A stretch of DNA of 64,000 nucleotides from Chaetoceros tenuissimus (GCA_021927905.1 BLLK01000016.1:1-64000); one strand, 5' to 3'; shown: positions 1 to 11,107, counted from the stretch's first letter. Program-made: numbers and translations. The notes: generated from the letters alone by a model not told the origin.

Positions 1-1298
1 AAATTTCAGAAGCAGAAAAAGAAGACACTCTCAAACCAGACTTTGATGAGAAGCATATCAATCACTACATCCAATCAGTCTTCATCGATAGTAACTTTGA
101 TGTAGGTAGGATCCAGACACATCAACTAAAATGAACAACACTGCCAAGGTCTACTACCTTTGCAATGACCTCATCCTCACTCTTTTCCTCCTTCACCTTC
201 TTCATGGCTTCGAGTACCCCTCCACGGATATCATCCCACTGACAACAGAGTAAATCCTTTTCAAGGGAGCTTAACTGATTGGTCCTATAACTCCAGCCAC
301 CATTCATGAATTTCTCCACAATTTGATGAGGATACAGTTGTTGTCCCTTGATTTTCTTCACTTTCGTGTTGAGGATAGCTTCACGAAGTCTCTTCCTACA
401 CTTGACTCTATCCTCTACATCAGGATGACGGTTCCCAGTCTCGTCTTCGTCAGGTCCAGGTGCACGCTTCAATTTCTCATTGAGAAACGCCTTTCTATGC
501 TTCATCATAGACAAGGAAGGTACACGAGAGAAGTCAATATCCCCGAACCTATTGGTACTCATCATCTATTCAGGACACTTCAATACCTTGGACAGTCTTG
601 CAACAAGCTTTCGATAGTCTTTTTTGGTGTCAAACTATCTGGAAATGTATGCTTTGCAAGAGCTGAAGCTTGCTTCATGTACTGACTTGACTCACGAGGA
701 ATCCATTTAGCAAGCAAAGAAATCTTCATACTGTCACTTCCTTCTGCCTCAAGAGCCCGTTGGTCCTTCATTAGCTGCTCTGAGCATAGATCCAATATCA
801 CTCTTTGAATTCTATTTTTCTGACCGAGACTTTGAATTTACAGTGGAGAACAAGGCCAAGGCACGGAAACAAGCCGAAAATAAGGCAAAACAACTAGAAA
901 ATGCCCAGAAACAAAAGATAGCTGCAAAGGCTGCAGGTACAGCCGAGGACAAACCAAAGAAAAAATCAAAAGGGCGTGGTGCTAAGCAAAGAGAGAGAAA
1001 GCGTAAGATGAGAGCTGAGGGGCTCTTGGACGATAATGGAAATAAGATTGAGCCTGAGCAAAATACCAATAAAAAACAGAAACAGTCAGAAGAACCTGTC
1101 GAAAGTAAGCCATCGACAAAGAAGAAGGCTGTGAAACCAAAGAAGAAACCAAAGAAGGTAGATAAGGAAGAAAAGAAATTTGAGGATATGGTGCAATCTT
1201 ATAAGAATACTTTTGCAGGTATCTCCGAAAAGACTGAGATAAAGGAACCCGAAAATCCAAGGAAAGATATTTCCAAGAAACGATGGTTTGAGGAGTAA
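1..1298 (+). CDS. 3' end of a Lys-rich, possibly nucleolar protein (partial; two exons seen)
   Basis: The gene enters from outside the window. Exon 1-105 is open and ends in phase 1 before GTAGGA; exon 844-1298 follows a TTTACAG acceptor and restores the frame (Val codon split G|TG). The apparent start of the second segment is only a GTG, so it is not an independent gene. The last exon encodes about 150 residues dominated by Lys, Arg, Ala and Glu, with several basic clusters of nuclear or nucleolar localisation type, a KKSKGRGAKQRERKRK block, and the C-terminus KKRWFEE. Basic tails ending in a short aromatic motif are common in ribosome-biogenesis factors, but the diagnostic domain lies upstream of the window, so the family is not assigned. 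The 738-nt intron is unusual because it consists almost entirely of an antisense DUF2828 gene fragment. Confidence 0.6.
108..810 (-). pseudogene. DUF2828-like gene fragment inside an intron
   Basis: On the minus strand two open stretches (801-580 and 565-122) encode pieces of a DUF2828 protein, including the AKWIPRES segment and the VPSLSMMKHRKAFLNEKLK segment. The reading breaks just where the von Willebrand-like MIDAS motif (D-V-S-G-S) should come. Compared with the second copy at 3763-5067, one extra base shifts the frame there, and the rest of the C-terminal domain is absent. The two copies are clearly homologous base by base from about 109 to 810. The fragment cannot encode a full protein and lies entirely between the exons of the plus-strand gene. 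DUF2828 is a conserved eukaryotic family pairing an N-terminal region of unknown function with a vWA-like domain; its role is not known. Confidence 0.75.
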
Positions 1299-1452
1299 AC
1301 ATATAAGTCATTGTTGGAATTCTAGTAATTTTAAAATCGTGATGTTATGTAGTTGCCTTTGAAACTAGATTCTATGGGTAATATGGTTCCTTTTCTTCTC
1401 CTTTTACGTACTTGCCCAATGCGTAAGCTCGTACGTCAGTTATTTTAGCCAC

Positions 1453-2148
1453 ATGTGTCAAATCTGGAACCAAGCCGCCATCTCAAACGAAACAGAAAAC
1501 AACGGAATTGATGAGCAGTCAACAAACACTTCTTCTCATAAAGCTTTAAGTAAAGCACTATTGAGGATGAAGTTTACAATTCTCAGGCTCATTGCAGGCT
1601 CACCTGCATCGCGCTCCCCCCTTGCTGCTAGCAGTGAGGATGAAAAGTCAAGCTCTCCAGAGAGCCCTCCGGCTCAAGGATTGCTTGCAAGGTATCTCCC
1701 TTCTGTATTCTCATTCAGAAGGAGTTCCGACTCCGATGTCGACTGTGCTGATAGCACCTCGGCTTCTGGAAGCACGGAAGGAACCGACGGATGTACCAAC
1801 ACTGGTGGAAATGCTACTGCTGAACGCAGAGCTTCTTCCAGAGCATCCAATCGTCCTTCCTCCCGGTCTGTGAGATTTACACTCCCTAAAAAAGGTGAGC
1901 ACCGTGAATTTCCAAAAGCAGAACCGGGCGTTGCCGATACTCGCTGGTGGCTGGATGAATCTCTTGGAGATCTTCCGAAGAAATCAGCTGAGATGAGTCC
2001 ACCCTCCCGTGGAATCATCAAGAAGGCAACTAGTTCGTCTTGTAGAGAACCACTCGGATCTGGCTACTTCATTGTAGGCGGTCGCATTCGTCGGTACTCT
2101 CATCGCTTGCAACAGAAGGCTCTGAAGGAAGCTTCTAAGTCTATCTAG
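1453..2148 (+). CDS. Ser-rich hypothetical protein
   Basis: A 231-residue open frame starting at ATG. Not recognised. The first 45 residues are Asn/Ser/Thr-rich, with a second Met at 1570 that could be the start instead. Residues about 50-140 are Ser-rich and acidic. A short conserved-looking block, SVRFTLPKKGEHREFP, resembles RVxF-type protein phosphatase 1 docking sequences, but this is weak. A Trp pair (TRWWLDESLG) and a basic C-terminus (GGRIRRYSHRL) follow. The stop codon TAG is followed immediately by GTAAGT, so a 3'UTR intron or an alternative splice that removes the stop is possible. The codon pattern looks like neighbouring genes and the opposite strand offers only short shadows, so I believe it is coding but cannot give a function. 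Confidence 0.55.
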   Translation: MCQIWNQAAISNETENNGIDEQSTNTSSHKALSKALLRMKFTILRLIAGSPASRSPLAASSEDEKSSSPESPPAQGLLARYLPSVFSFRRSSDSDVDCADSTSASGSTEGTDGCTNTGGNATAERRASSRASNRPSSRSVRFTLPKKGEHREFPKAEPGVADTRWWLDESLGDLPKKSAEMSPPSRGIIKKATSSSCREPLGSGYFIVGGRIRRYSHRLQQKALKEASKSI

Positions 2149-2291
2149 GTAAGTAAAATGAAATGAAGTTGTGTCGTCTTGTTGATGAAAGATGATGAAA
2201 GAAGATGCATTAGTTTCTGTTGAAGAACAAGACCCATTTGACATCAGATTTGACTCCAAATACAACGTTTACTTACCGTCAATGCATATAC

Positions 2292-2790
2292 TCACTCTTC
2301 CTTCCTTTTCTTTCTACAATAGGCATGTGATAGCGAACTGCATCTCTCTTCAACCTTTGTGTAGAGGGGGGAGGCTTTAGATACAGGATATTTGTTCGTT
2401 GAGAAAATTGAACCATTGATGAAACCACGCAACAGGTCGTTAAGGAATCCATGTACTAACAAAGGATCGTCCTCTGGACGGTTGTACATGACCCATCTCT
2501 GGACGCCAAAGGAGATTGGGGTTGATTCATCCTTAGCAACCCAGGCCTGGCCTGTTCGTCCCCTTCCATTACTTGTAGTGGAAACAGCAATGAATTTATT
2601 CATTGTCTGAAGCAGCTCGACTTTCACTTACCCAACCTGGGAACAAGTTGATTCGCCAGAAATGGTAGTTGAGAGGTGTTTGGGGTTCACTAAGTAGCAA
2701 TGCGTAAGCGATTGTTGTAGGTTCATCTTTTCTTTTTTCTCTGGCAAAAACGAAATACATCTGTCCTGTATCTAAGCTCAATCTCACCAT
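2292..2790 (-). CDS. possible two-segment gene or remnant, unknown function
   Basis: Two overlapping minus-strand open segments, 2790-2596 and 2627-2292, read as one interrupted protein. The first ends near FPGW directly before GTAAGT, a good donor. The second contains TTSNGRGRTGQAW and a Trp/Tyr/Pro-rich stretch. A TACAAG acceptor lies in the overlap, but its phase does not match the donor (phase 0 against phase 2), so a simple splice fails and a frameshifted remnant is equally likely. The N-G-R-G-R-T-G-Q-A-W string slightly recalls the biotin/lipoyl ligase GRGR-G-R-x-W motif, but other conserved parts are not seen. No function is assigned. Confidence 0.25.
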
Positions 2791-3762
2791 TGGATTGGGT
2801 TGTGTGACTTGTCCACGGCTTCTCTCGCTCCAACTTGTTCAAGGCCTTCACGTGGCTTGGAGTGTCAGTAGGAAGTTGATTCATTTGTTTGGATCTTTGG
2901 GTTGTTGTGATAGCCCTGACTTCTGAAGCTAACGTTGAACAAATACTTTCTTTTCAAATCGTAAGCATGGTCCCTTTACACACTCGGTGAGTGCATTTGT
3001 GTGTAGATTTTGTTTTTGTCTATCTTACTAACTTGATGTTACCTTTTTTATTCAAAGTACATTGCAATCGTATTGTTCGCATGCACAGTTTCTTATCCAA
3101 GTTCGATGTTGCCCATGGAGGAGCGATTCTCGAGTTTCATCCCATGATCATGGATCAAATGCTTTCTCATCTGTTTTGACGAACATATTCTATTGCGTAC
3201 ATAGAATACTAGGTTGTTTACTTTCGTCTTTCGCAGGCAAATCACTTACTTCACGAGGATACATCCTTTGCTTGTGCTATCCTCATATGATTCCATATTT
3301 AAGGACTTGCTATGATTATCTTTCACCAGAGTTGATCGATCACAAAAGTAAATGAAAGTAGCCCCTAATGCTTGTAACCATTCATCGTCAAGTCCAGAAA
3401 TAGATTGCATTGTATCATGGAAACTTCTGTGTAGCTTTATCGCCTTTTTCGATAATGCACTGAATATATTGGCTCAAACTGCGAGTCATAAACCATGAAA
3501 CAGGAAAACTTCTTTGTGATTTATTGTACTGGGCAGAGTTGTTAAGACCTCTTTCGTTGTTGTGATAGTGATCTCTCGCTGGCCAAGACTACAGCCAATA
3601 CCTTTCCTCATACAGGTTCTTCTCGCTAAGGAAGTTTCAATACAACAACAAGGTCTAGATCGTTTCCAAGTCCTCCTCTTTCTGTCCTTCCACAGTGGTC
3701 AAAATTTAGAAGATAGATAGATTAATATACTGAAAGCTTTTGCTGAATGGAATACTATACAT
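2791..3762. other. intergenic stretch without a supportable gene
   Basis: AT-rich sequence with only short open frames on both strands (for example 2991-3355), none with recognisable composition or splice structure. No repeat or RNA gene was seen. Confidence 0.5.
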
Positions 3763-5067
3763 TTATATTACATTTACAAACTCTCCATAAAACTCAAGAT
3801 CACCCTCTCTTGAGCCCTTCAGTACCTTCCGCACTGCCTCGTAGTCTTCACTATCCAAGGCCTTACGTACCGTCGAGTATGGATCCTTCTTGGTTTGTAT
3901 CACAACCTCGTCACCATTTTCATCTATCCAAGTCTCCTCTTCTCCCAAGGACTCCCCATCTAGAAGCAACTTCATCAGCGATGGTGAGTATCCCGACAAC
4001 ATGGTCACGTTCTCAGTATCAGCTTGGGCTGGAAATCCTCCTGTATTACCTCTTAGATTCCAGTAGATGATATGAGGCGCAGGCCATGCCTTTCCACATA
4101 CCTTCAATCCCTCCTCCTCGAACCTACGAACAATTCTCTCCTGGTGCGTTTCCCATCCTCCATTTTGATCACTTGCCGCATCGAATTGCATGTCAGAGAA
4201 TACAATTAGATCTGGAATGTCCTCTGGCTCAAGCTTAGCCTCAACAGCGACCTTGAGAATATGCTCACAAGCTTCCTCGAAGTTTGTGTTGTATCCCCAT
4301 GGAGCGCTTTGGACTCGGCGGACCTTCTCTTCCAAGGACATAGATGGATCGATCTCCACCCATTCAGGCCTTGCGGAGAATGTCAAGCACCTATTAGCAT
4401 AAGAAGGAGAAGTAATCTCACTTACAAGTATGCCAAGTGCAATCGCAACCTCCATTGGAGTCCCCGACATGGATCCAGACACATCCACCAAAGGAACAAC
4501 ATTTCCAAGGTCTACTACCTTGCCTAAGACCTCATCCTCACTCTTTTCCTCCTTCACCTCCTTCACTAAGTACCCCATTTCGGATGTGATCCCATTGACA
4601 CTAGAGCAAATTCTTTTCAAGTGAACTTAACTCATAGGTCCTGTAACCAGCCATCATTCATGAAAATCTCTACAATTTAATGAGGATACAATTGTTGCCC
4701 TTTGAATTCCCTCACTTTTGTGTCAAGGATAGCTTCGCGAAGTCTCTTCCTACGCTTTACTCTATTCTCTGCCTCAGGATGACGGTTGCTACTCTTCTCT
4801 TCGTGAGGTCCAGGTGCACTCTTCAATTTCTCATTGAGAAACGCCTTTCTATGCTTCATCATGGACAAGGAGGGCACATGAAAGAGTCCAATATCTCTTA
4901 ACTTGTTGGCACGTATCATCTGTTCTCGGCAATTCAACACCTTGCACAGTCTTGCACAAGCCAGAGGCTAGCTTCTTGTACTGACTAGACTCACGAGGAA
5001 TCCATTTAGCAAGTAAAGAAACCTTTGTACACTTGCCCTTTGGTCCTTCATTAGCGGCTCTGAACAA
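3763..5067 (-). pseudogene. degenerate DUF2828 gene with vWA-like C-terminal domain
   Basis: The minus strand encodes, from 5067 down, the AKWIPRES segment, the VPSLSMMKHRKAFLNEKLK segment (4940-4677) and a 285-residue open frame (4620-3763) that keeps the vWA-like domain. MIDAS-type DVSGSMSG, LTFSARPEW, a T-N-F-E segment and VFSDMQFD are all present. The three pieces are in different frames, separated by stops and indels near 4620-4680 and 4850-4940, and the N-terminal part of the family is missing. The C-terminal open frame could in principle still be expressed, but it begins in the middle of the conserved core. It is the larger of two homologous copies in the window; the other lies in an intron at 108-810. 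Metal-dependent protein binding is the usual role of an intact MIDAS; the role of DUF2828 proteins is unknown. Confidence 0.75.
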
Positions 5068-5709
5068 AGGTCCAAAATAATTTTTTCATACTGCTCTTCA
5101 GCTCTGGCTTACTTTGATTATCTGCCAGAACCAGTCTTAGTAACTACATTACTCAGGAACAAGAACCAACAGCTCATCCATAGTGTTTGTTGGATTTTAG
5201 CATCATCCCGGGGAAGATATTTCTCTCGCTCTTCCCTTCTCGACAGTCACAAATTTAATATGCAAATATGAATAGATTGTCTGTTCTAACTGGATTCCCT
5301 TTGCCTCCTCCGTAACCTCCTTCTTGAGATCACCCAATCTTGTCTTTCACAGATCTCTCTCAGCAAAATAAAGCAAAGAGCCACAATATTCTTTTATATT
5401 CTTGCTGCTGAGGACTTGGGAAGATTTGCAAGCATCTCTTTGGATGGAGCTTTTGCCGTAGTGTGCACATCGGTGAGGAATGCAGATTGACGCTTTTGTT
5501 CAGATATATTTTCACTATGGACTATCTAGATTTACAACAATAACTTTGGCTTTTTTATTTTATGAGCACAATGGAATGATTGTTCCTTATTGTTACAGTA
5601 TCCCTTCATTAGATGAATTCATTTACATGCATGATTATGAAAGACAATACTTTGAAAACATGCAAAGACACAATAAGTACCAAGCACAATTTCTCTAAGA
5701 TCTCTATCT
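5068..5709. other. intergenic stretch, nothing recognised
   Basis: AT-rich, with one 72-codon open frame on the plus strand (5480-5698) that has no start context, domain or composition arguing for a gene. It probably contains the 3' flank of the phytochelatin synthase gene. Confidence 0.5.
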
Positions 5710-7185
5710 TTATATTTTAGCTGCGCAATTTTGCGCTTTTGTAGTCATAGCTCTACGTTGTTCATTGGTTTCTTCTCCCATTAGCGGAACTTTCTGTGCA
5801 GGTCTCTTACGTTCATCTATAGCTTTTGTCCCGTTATATCCAGCTTTTAATTTGTTCTCAATTGGGCAATAATAATTCTCAGGAGGAGAAATCATGAACC
5901 ACCCCCTGCTTTTATTTGTCATTGAGTCTATTGGACGTGTTGATTCATATAGATCTTTTACTGAAACCCAATAAGGAGGATACTTAAATCTCGCAACGTC
6001 AAGAACGAGGCAGCGATCCGTCTCAGGACAATATGCTGCGATAGGTGAAAAGTGACCATCTCCAGTCTGACCCAAACTAGCTCTAGCAAAGGACACAACC
6101 ATAAATCCACCTTTGTCATCATTATCATTCAGTTGAACATAGGTTGGAGGGTTTTGAACTGAATGTATAATGTCATTTCGAAATTCATCCAAATCATGAT
6201 GTTCCTCACTTTCATCATTGATATTCTCGATATTTTCTGGTAACGGAAGTGGTCGCTTCATATCCACCACTAAACCTTGACATCTAGCGAGACTCTGAAA
6301 TTCTTCCAATAAGATTCCTGCCCGTCTGACTCGTTCAGGATTTATACAACAATTATCTAAAATCATTTCTTCCGATCCGAACCATCTCCAGCCACCTTTC
6401 CATCTTATGTTAGGATCAATACCAAAAGCATTCAAAATCATAATCAAAGTCGTAACACCACAATAAGCAGGATCTGCCTGGTTTAAAAATTGTTCCGAGA
6501 GAGGATAAAATGCCTCAGCATACCCATCCAGTAAAGCCTTGCGAAATAGCATTTTTCCTTCCGGCGAAGAAAATTGAATCAAATCTTCTGGCATTACTCT
6601 TCTATGAAATGAGTATTTTGGTTCTGGTAATGGTGGGGGCAGTGGTAAATCATTTTTCATATAATCATCTTGACAGACGTGTTGCGATTGCATTCTTTTA
6701 ATGGAATCTGCATCATGTATCAGAGGTTCATCCTCATGATAATGATGTTCATGATTGTCATCTTCACAAGTACAAGTATTGCAGTGTTTTACTTGTTCTA
6801 TTGCATGAGAGGAATGCGTACAATTATTATGCATGTCATGTTTCTCATAGTTTTCTTCTATTTCATCATCATCATGTGCATAGTTGGTATTAGCTAGCGT
6901 GCTTGACAATCTCATATTTTGCATAGCAAATTCATTTCGAAAGCTAGAGTAGGACTGTATTCTCGACGCACAAATCATGCGTGGATACATGCTCAACCAT
7001 CGCGTATGGTCAATGCTAGTAATGCAACTTGTAGCATCATTCCTGGTGCATTTGTTTGCTAGAGTACAAGTCTGTCTATTGTTTCTTCTTCCTAATGCTC
7101 TAGCAACCGTTGAGAAACTTCTACCCGAACTCTTCATTCTCTCTGAGTGACGAACAAATTCAAGTTTTCCAAAAGAACTGTTCAC
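5710..7185 (-). CDS. phytochelatin synthase with His/Cys-rich N-terminal extension
   Basis: A 491-residue glutathione gamma-glutamylcysteinyltransferase (EC 2.3.2.15). It condenses glutathione into metal-chelating phytochelatins for cadmium, zinc or copper detoxification. The catalytic papain-like domain occupies about residues 195-435. The Cys-His-Asp triad is visible as Cys242 in DPAYCGVTTL, His378 in TGDGHFSP and Asp396 in VLDVARF, and the WKGGWRWF segment is typical. Only about 55 residues follow the core, so the usual C-terminal Cys-rich sensor domain is missing. Instead residues about 115-153 hold a dense His/Cys/Asp/Glu stretch that could bind metal. The first 40 residues are basic and Ser-rich with almost no acidic residues (SFSTVARALGRR), suggesting a mitochondrial presequence. 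The frame is intact with no intron. The enzyme family is certain; targeting and metal binding by the extension are inference. Confidence 0.93.
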   Translation of the reverse strand: MNSSFGKLEFVRHSERMKSSGRSFSTVARALGRRNNRQTCTLANKCTRNDATSCITSIDHTRWLSMYPRMICASRIQSYSSFRNEFAMQNMRLSSTLANTNYAHDDDEIEENYEKHDMHNNCTHSSHAIEQVKHCNTCTCEDDNHEHHYHEDEPLIHDADSIKRMQSQHVCQDDYMKNDLPLPPPLPEPKYSFHRRVMPEDLIQFSSPEGKMLFRKALLDGYAEAFYPLSEQFLNQADPAYCGVTTLIMILNAFGIDPNIRWKGGWRWFGSEEMILDNCCINPERVRRAGILLEEFQSLARCQGLVVDMKRPLPLPENIENINDESEEHHDLDEFRNDIIHSVQNPPTYVQLNDNDDKGGFMVVSFARASLGQTGDGHFSPIAAYCPETDRCLVLDVARFKYPPYWVSVKDLYESTRPIDSMTNKSRGWFMISPPENYYCPIENKLKAGYNGTKAIDERKRPAQKVPLMGEETNEQRRAMTTKAQNCAAKI

Positions 7186-7912
7186 TGTTCCCTATTCCCT
7201 GTTCTTATTCATAGCCCATAGTAAGAAGGTTCAGATACCCTTTCAGTACCATACTTACCTTTACTCATGTGCATGTATTTGTTCCATCGAAATCATGTTT
7301 TGATGAATGGCCATGGACTACCCTTCAAAAAGTGCGCGAAATAAATGCCGGCAATTTACCCGTTTCCTTAAGAATTCTAAAGAATATCCACGTTTGTGGG
7401 ATGTTACGTGTAAAAGGCCTAATTTCAGTGACGTGTATGGAGAGAGGTCAATGACGAGAGTGAACTAATTTTGTCGCAACTTTCCAATGCTGTGCTATTT
7501 GGAATGCGTTTCTTGGTTCACAAATACATTTGAAGGGAGATTTATACTACTTTTACATCCACTCATTGCTTCAACAACCTATTATAGACTCTTTTTGATT
7601 TAGAAACACTGATTCAACGCTTGAAAATGAAAACGCAATTAAGATTTTACCTCAGTGTCAAAATAGCTAATAGACTCTGAACCAACGTCACATCATACAC
7701 GTAGCACTCCCTTTTGGATCGGAATTCTTTCAGGCTTTTTGTGTAATTTTTTCAGCCAATCACAACTCACGAACTGATGGAGAATTCCGATGGTTATCCA
7801 CGTCGGTTAAGCTTGCTTGTCTCTCTTTTCCTTTCAATATTTCTCTACCAACACGCACATACGCTGCATTCATAAAATTTCCAAACATCAAAGTAACATC
7901 CAACACAAAACA
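7186..7912. promoter_or_regulatory. shared divergent promoter region
   Basis: 727 bp between the starts of the minus-strand phytochelatin synthase and the plus-strand sugar phosphate cyclase, so both promoters must lie here. No convincing ORF or repeat is present. The stretch just before the cyclase ATG (CAAAACAATG) is a favourable initiation context. Confidence 0.5.
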
Positions 7913-10680
7913 ATGAGTCTTTTCCTTCCTAAAAACGTTGAACCACTTGCTCCAGCTGCAAATCTTGATAACTGGAATGATCAGTTAGATGCAGAGAGTT
8001 CCCTTGCTAATGCTGAGTTTTTCAAATTACCAACCGGTATGGAAAATAGATCAGTTTCTCTAGACTACCATCAATTGTAAGTCCGCATTGTTACATAAAT
8101 ACCTGTGTGTATCTTCCTTGGAAACAATATCCATAGCTCTGTTTCCAGAGACTTTGTACTTGAAATGCAAATAAATGAAAAAAAAATATTTTCGGGTCCA
8201 AAAACTAGTTTCATGTTTTACCCTAGTTTTCTTCTCATTTGGAATACACATCTCACCAATTCTTTTCCTTTCCTTACAGAGTCGATGAGCTAAGAAACAA
8301 GCCTGCTGAATTTGTTCAAAATATCTTGGACAACACACCCAAACCAAAGGGCCGTAATGCTTTCACTAGCATTCACGTTGTTGGACCTCATGAGAGTGTA
8401 GCTAGTGTCGAGGCTGAAAAGTCAATAGAAGCAATCACCAAGGGTTCCAAGAGTCTCCACAAAGAGATGCACTTGCATCGTCTCAACAAGGCTGGATGCA
8501 ATCCAAATTCCACTGCAATGGAAGAATACAATACCATCATGGAGGCTGCTTCAAGTCTATTGCTCGCCAAGGCAGATCGTGCATCTATTCTTATCTTTGT
8601 CGGATGGGAGGATAGCAAAATGGATGCATATGCTGCATTCATTGGAATGCTTCCTTTCCGTGGAGTACAGACTGCTGTTCTTACAAGACGTGAAAGTTAT
8701 GGAGACATGCTTCGTTTTACCACGCCGAGTGGGTCTTTTGATATTGATGGTCTGACTTCTGCTAGAATGGGAAAATTTTCTGTACATTCCATCTTTGGTG
8801 GGCTTGCTACCAAGAAAGTAAAAGAAAAGGTCAAGACCTGGATGCCTGTTGATATTTCTTCTGAACAGGGAAAATCTGATGTTATTGAGATTCCTTTCAA
8901 GATTGGAGGTTTGGCTCTTCCCATGTTGACACATAATGGATCCTGTGAATCTGCTCTTGAATCCTTGTCCAATCTTTTGAAAGAAAAATATCCAAAGGGA
9001 TACACTCCAATTGTATCTGTTGGAGAGACATGTGATGCACTCGGATACGGACAAGATATGCTTGATGCTCTTGGACAAGAAGATGGTATGCTTTTCAATC
9101 ACAAGTCTGGAGAGACCTACAAGAGATATGATAACTATGGTACTGAACGTCTTTTCGAGACTATCAACAGAGCTCGTCAAGGAACTGCTCCACCTGTAAT
9201 TCTTGCTGTTGGAGGAGGAGTCAATGGAAACTGCATCGGACTTATTGCTGCAATTACCAACTCTGACTTCATCGAGGTTCCAACTACACCAATGCACTAC
9301 AACGATGCTGTAACTTCTGCAAAGAAGGCATTCTCTCTTGTTGTGGATGATAGAATTCTATCCAAAAACATTCTCGGAGCTTTCTACCTTCCACAATTGG
9401 CATTCTGTGTCAACGAGTGGCTACTTACTATTTCTTCAGCTAATGCACATGCAACCGTAGGAGAGGCAACCAAGACCATGAATATGCTTGGTATGGCAAA
9501 CACTAATGTTGGAGCTAGTGACTTCCACAATATTCTCGGAGCTGTTGAATTTGCATCTGACTTCACCAAGATTCTTGAGGAGGTTGAGGGATTTGACAAT
9601 CTTATCAGCTTCATTGAGGATCCTGCTACTTTGAAGAGAAAGAAGAATATTATCAATCTAGGACAGAGAATTGCAAAGCTTCGTGACGAGGCACTATCCA
9701 AGGCGGCTGATGGAGAGTCAACTGGTTTCAAGTCTTCCTTCAGAAAGGTATTTGCTTCTCTCCCTTCCATGGCATCCCTGGCAACTGTGGACACTGATTC
9801 TGGATCATCTTCTGACGATGATGAGAACACCCAAGATGACCTTCAGTCTCTCATGTTGGAGCGCAAGGAATTGATGAAGAAGTTCCGTGCTTCTTTTTAC
9901 AACATGCCTGCTGAGAAGAAGAATTCAATTCTTTCTTTCCTCACTACCATCAATCGTGAGATTGTTTGTGCTAAGGCAATGTTCCTTGCTTACTCTGATC
10001 CATTTGAGAAGTACCGCGCACTTCTTTTCGAGTATGCTCACACTCTTGGACATGGAGTTGAGGCATTTGCTAATGACTTGTACCTCAAGGCAAGAAAATG
10101 CGGAGTTGAAATTCCAGCAGATGCTCTTCGTCTTCATGGACAGTGTGTAGGAATGGCTGTACTTTGGGCTGGTGAAATGTCCAAGAATCTTGGAAAGCTT
10201 ACTGGAGAAGGTTACACTCTTCATCAGTCCTTCCCATACCTTTTCAATAGAAACAACGGTTTCTCCTTCGCTCCTCTTCGTGAACTCTGCGACGAGCTTG
10301 GAGTTGAGAGCGATGAATTTGTTGAGAAGGTTCTTCAAGTTGTTAGAAGAGATAACAAGCGTGGTTACTGTAATTGCTCTGATCCCAAGAGATCTATTGA
10401 CCAGCTTGTCACATGTAGGCCCGGAAAGATGTTGAGAAGTGACGATCCAAATGCTGAGGTCAGATACCTGGTCGAGATCGATGAAGAATGGCAAGGAAAT
10501 GTTCTTGCTAAGGCCTTTGAGGGAGGGTTCGACAAGGTTGCTGACCTTCAAAATGGAGAGATCAAGTTCCTTCCAAAGAGCAGCAGGAAGAGGAATCAGT
10601 GTAAATCAAAGTCCAAGGATGTTGCAAACCACATCAGAACTAGATTACTCGATGCTTACGAAAGTGACAGGACGTGTTAA
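7913..10680 (+). CDS. 3-dehydroquinate synthase-like sugar phosphate cyclase (854 aa, two exons)
   Basis: Exons 7913-8076 and 8280-10680 flank a 203-nt intron (GTAAGT...TTACAG, phase 2) and give 854 residues. The protein belongs to the dehydroquinate synthase-like NAD- and metal-dependent cyclases. Visible are the NAD-binding GGGVNGN at residue 366, EVPTTPMHYNDAV at 387 in place of the DHQS PTTLLAQVDSSVGGK region, and metal-ligand histidines His642 (HTLGHGVEA) and His674 (LHGQCVGMA). It is more than twice the size of bacterial DHQS (about 360 residues). It has about 300 extra N-terminal residues and a Ser/Asp-rich insertion (TDSGSSSDDDENTQDD) between the two halves of the catalytic domain. 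It is not fused to the other shikimate (AROM) domains. The altered PTT region argues against simple dehydroquinate synthase and towards an EEVS, DDGS or DOI-synthase-type activity on another sugar phosphate. The superfamily is sure, the product is not. Confidence 0.85.
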
Positions 10681-11107
10681 TTAAAAATTGTATCACGTGC
10701 AAAAATATAAGCAGTTTTCCGGAGCAAGGTTGACAACATTGGCTATTACCATCCTCTCCAAATTTTTCTTCCTGCAACCATTGTGTATATTGACTATAAG
10801 TAATTTAATCTAGGATTTTTTCATTTACAAATACATTTTTTCATCTACGTTTGTCCTTTTCTTTACGTAGATGTATTATGCTGCATCCGTGGTTTCTCGA
10901 CGAAAGTGCGCGACAGTTGGAGAATTAGCAATGCACTGGTTATTTCCTAACATAATTTTCTTATTTTAAATTTTCTTTTCCAGGCAAACATCGATTGAAA
11001 TTGTGTACATGTAAAACGAACTTGATTTGGTTGTTAATTTGGAGCTTAAAGAAACTCCTCTATCAAAATTGAAAACAAATCAATGAATCAATCAATTTTT
11101 GTTCCTT
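10681..11107. other. 3' intergenic region between convergent genes
   Basis: 427 bp of AT-rich sequence holding the 3' ends of the convergent cyclase and ankyrin genes. No other feature was recognised. Confidence 0.5.

Noticed and set aside
843-1298. Independent small gene starting at 843
   Set aside because: The start is GTG directly after a splice acceptor, and it joins in phase to the exon ending at 105.
2292-2790. Biotin/lipoyl protein ligase
   Set aside because: Only a short GRGRTGQAW string resembles the family. The catalytic Lys region and other motifs were not seen and the frame is broken.
108-5067. Transposable element carrying DUF2828
   Set aside because: No terminal repeats, target-site duplications or transposase were seen around either copy.
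5480-5698. 72-codon plus-strand ORF
   Set aside because: No initiation context, domain or splice support.
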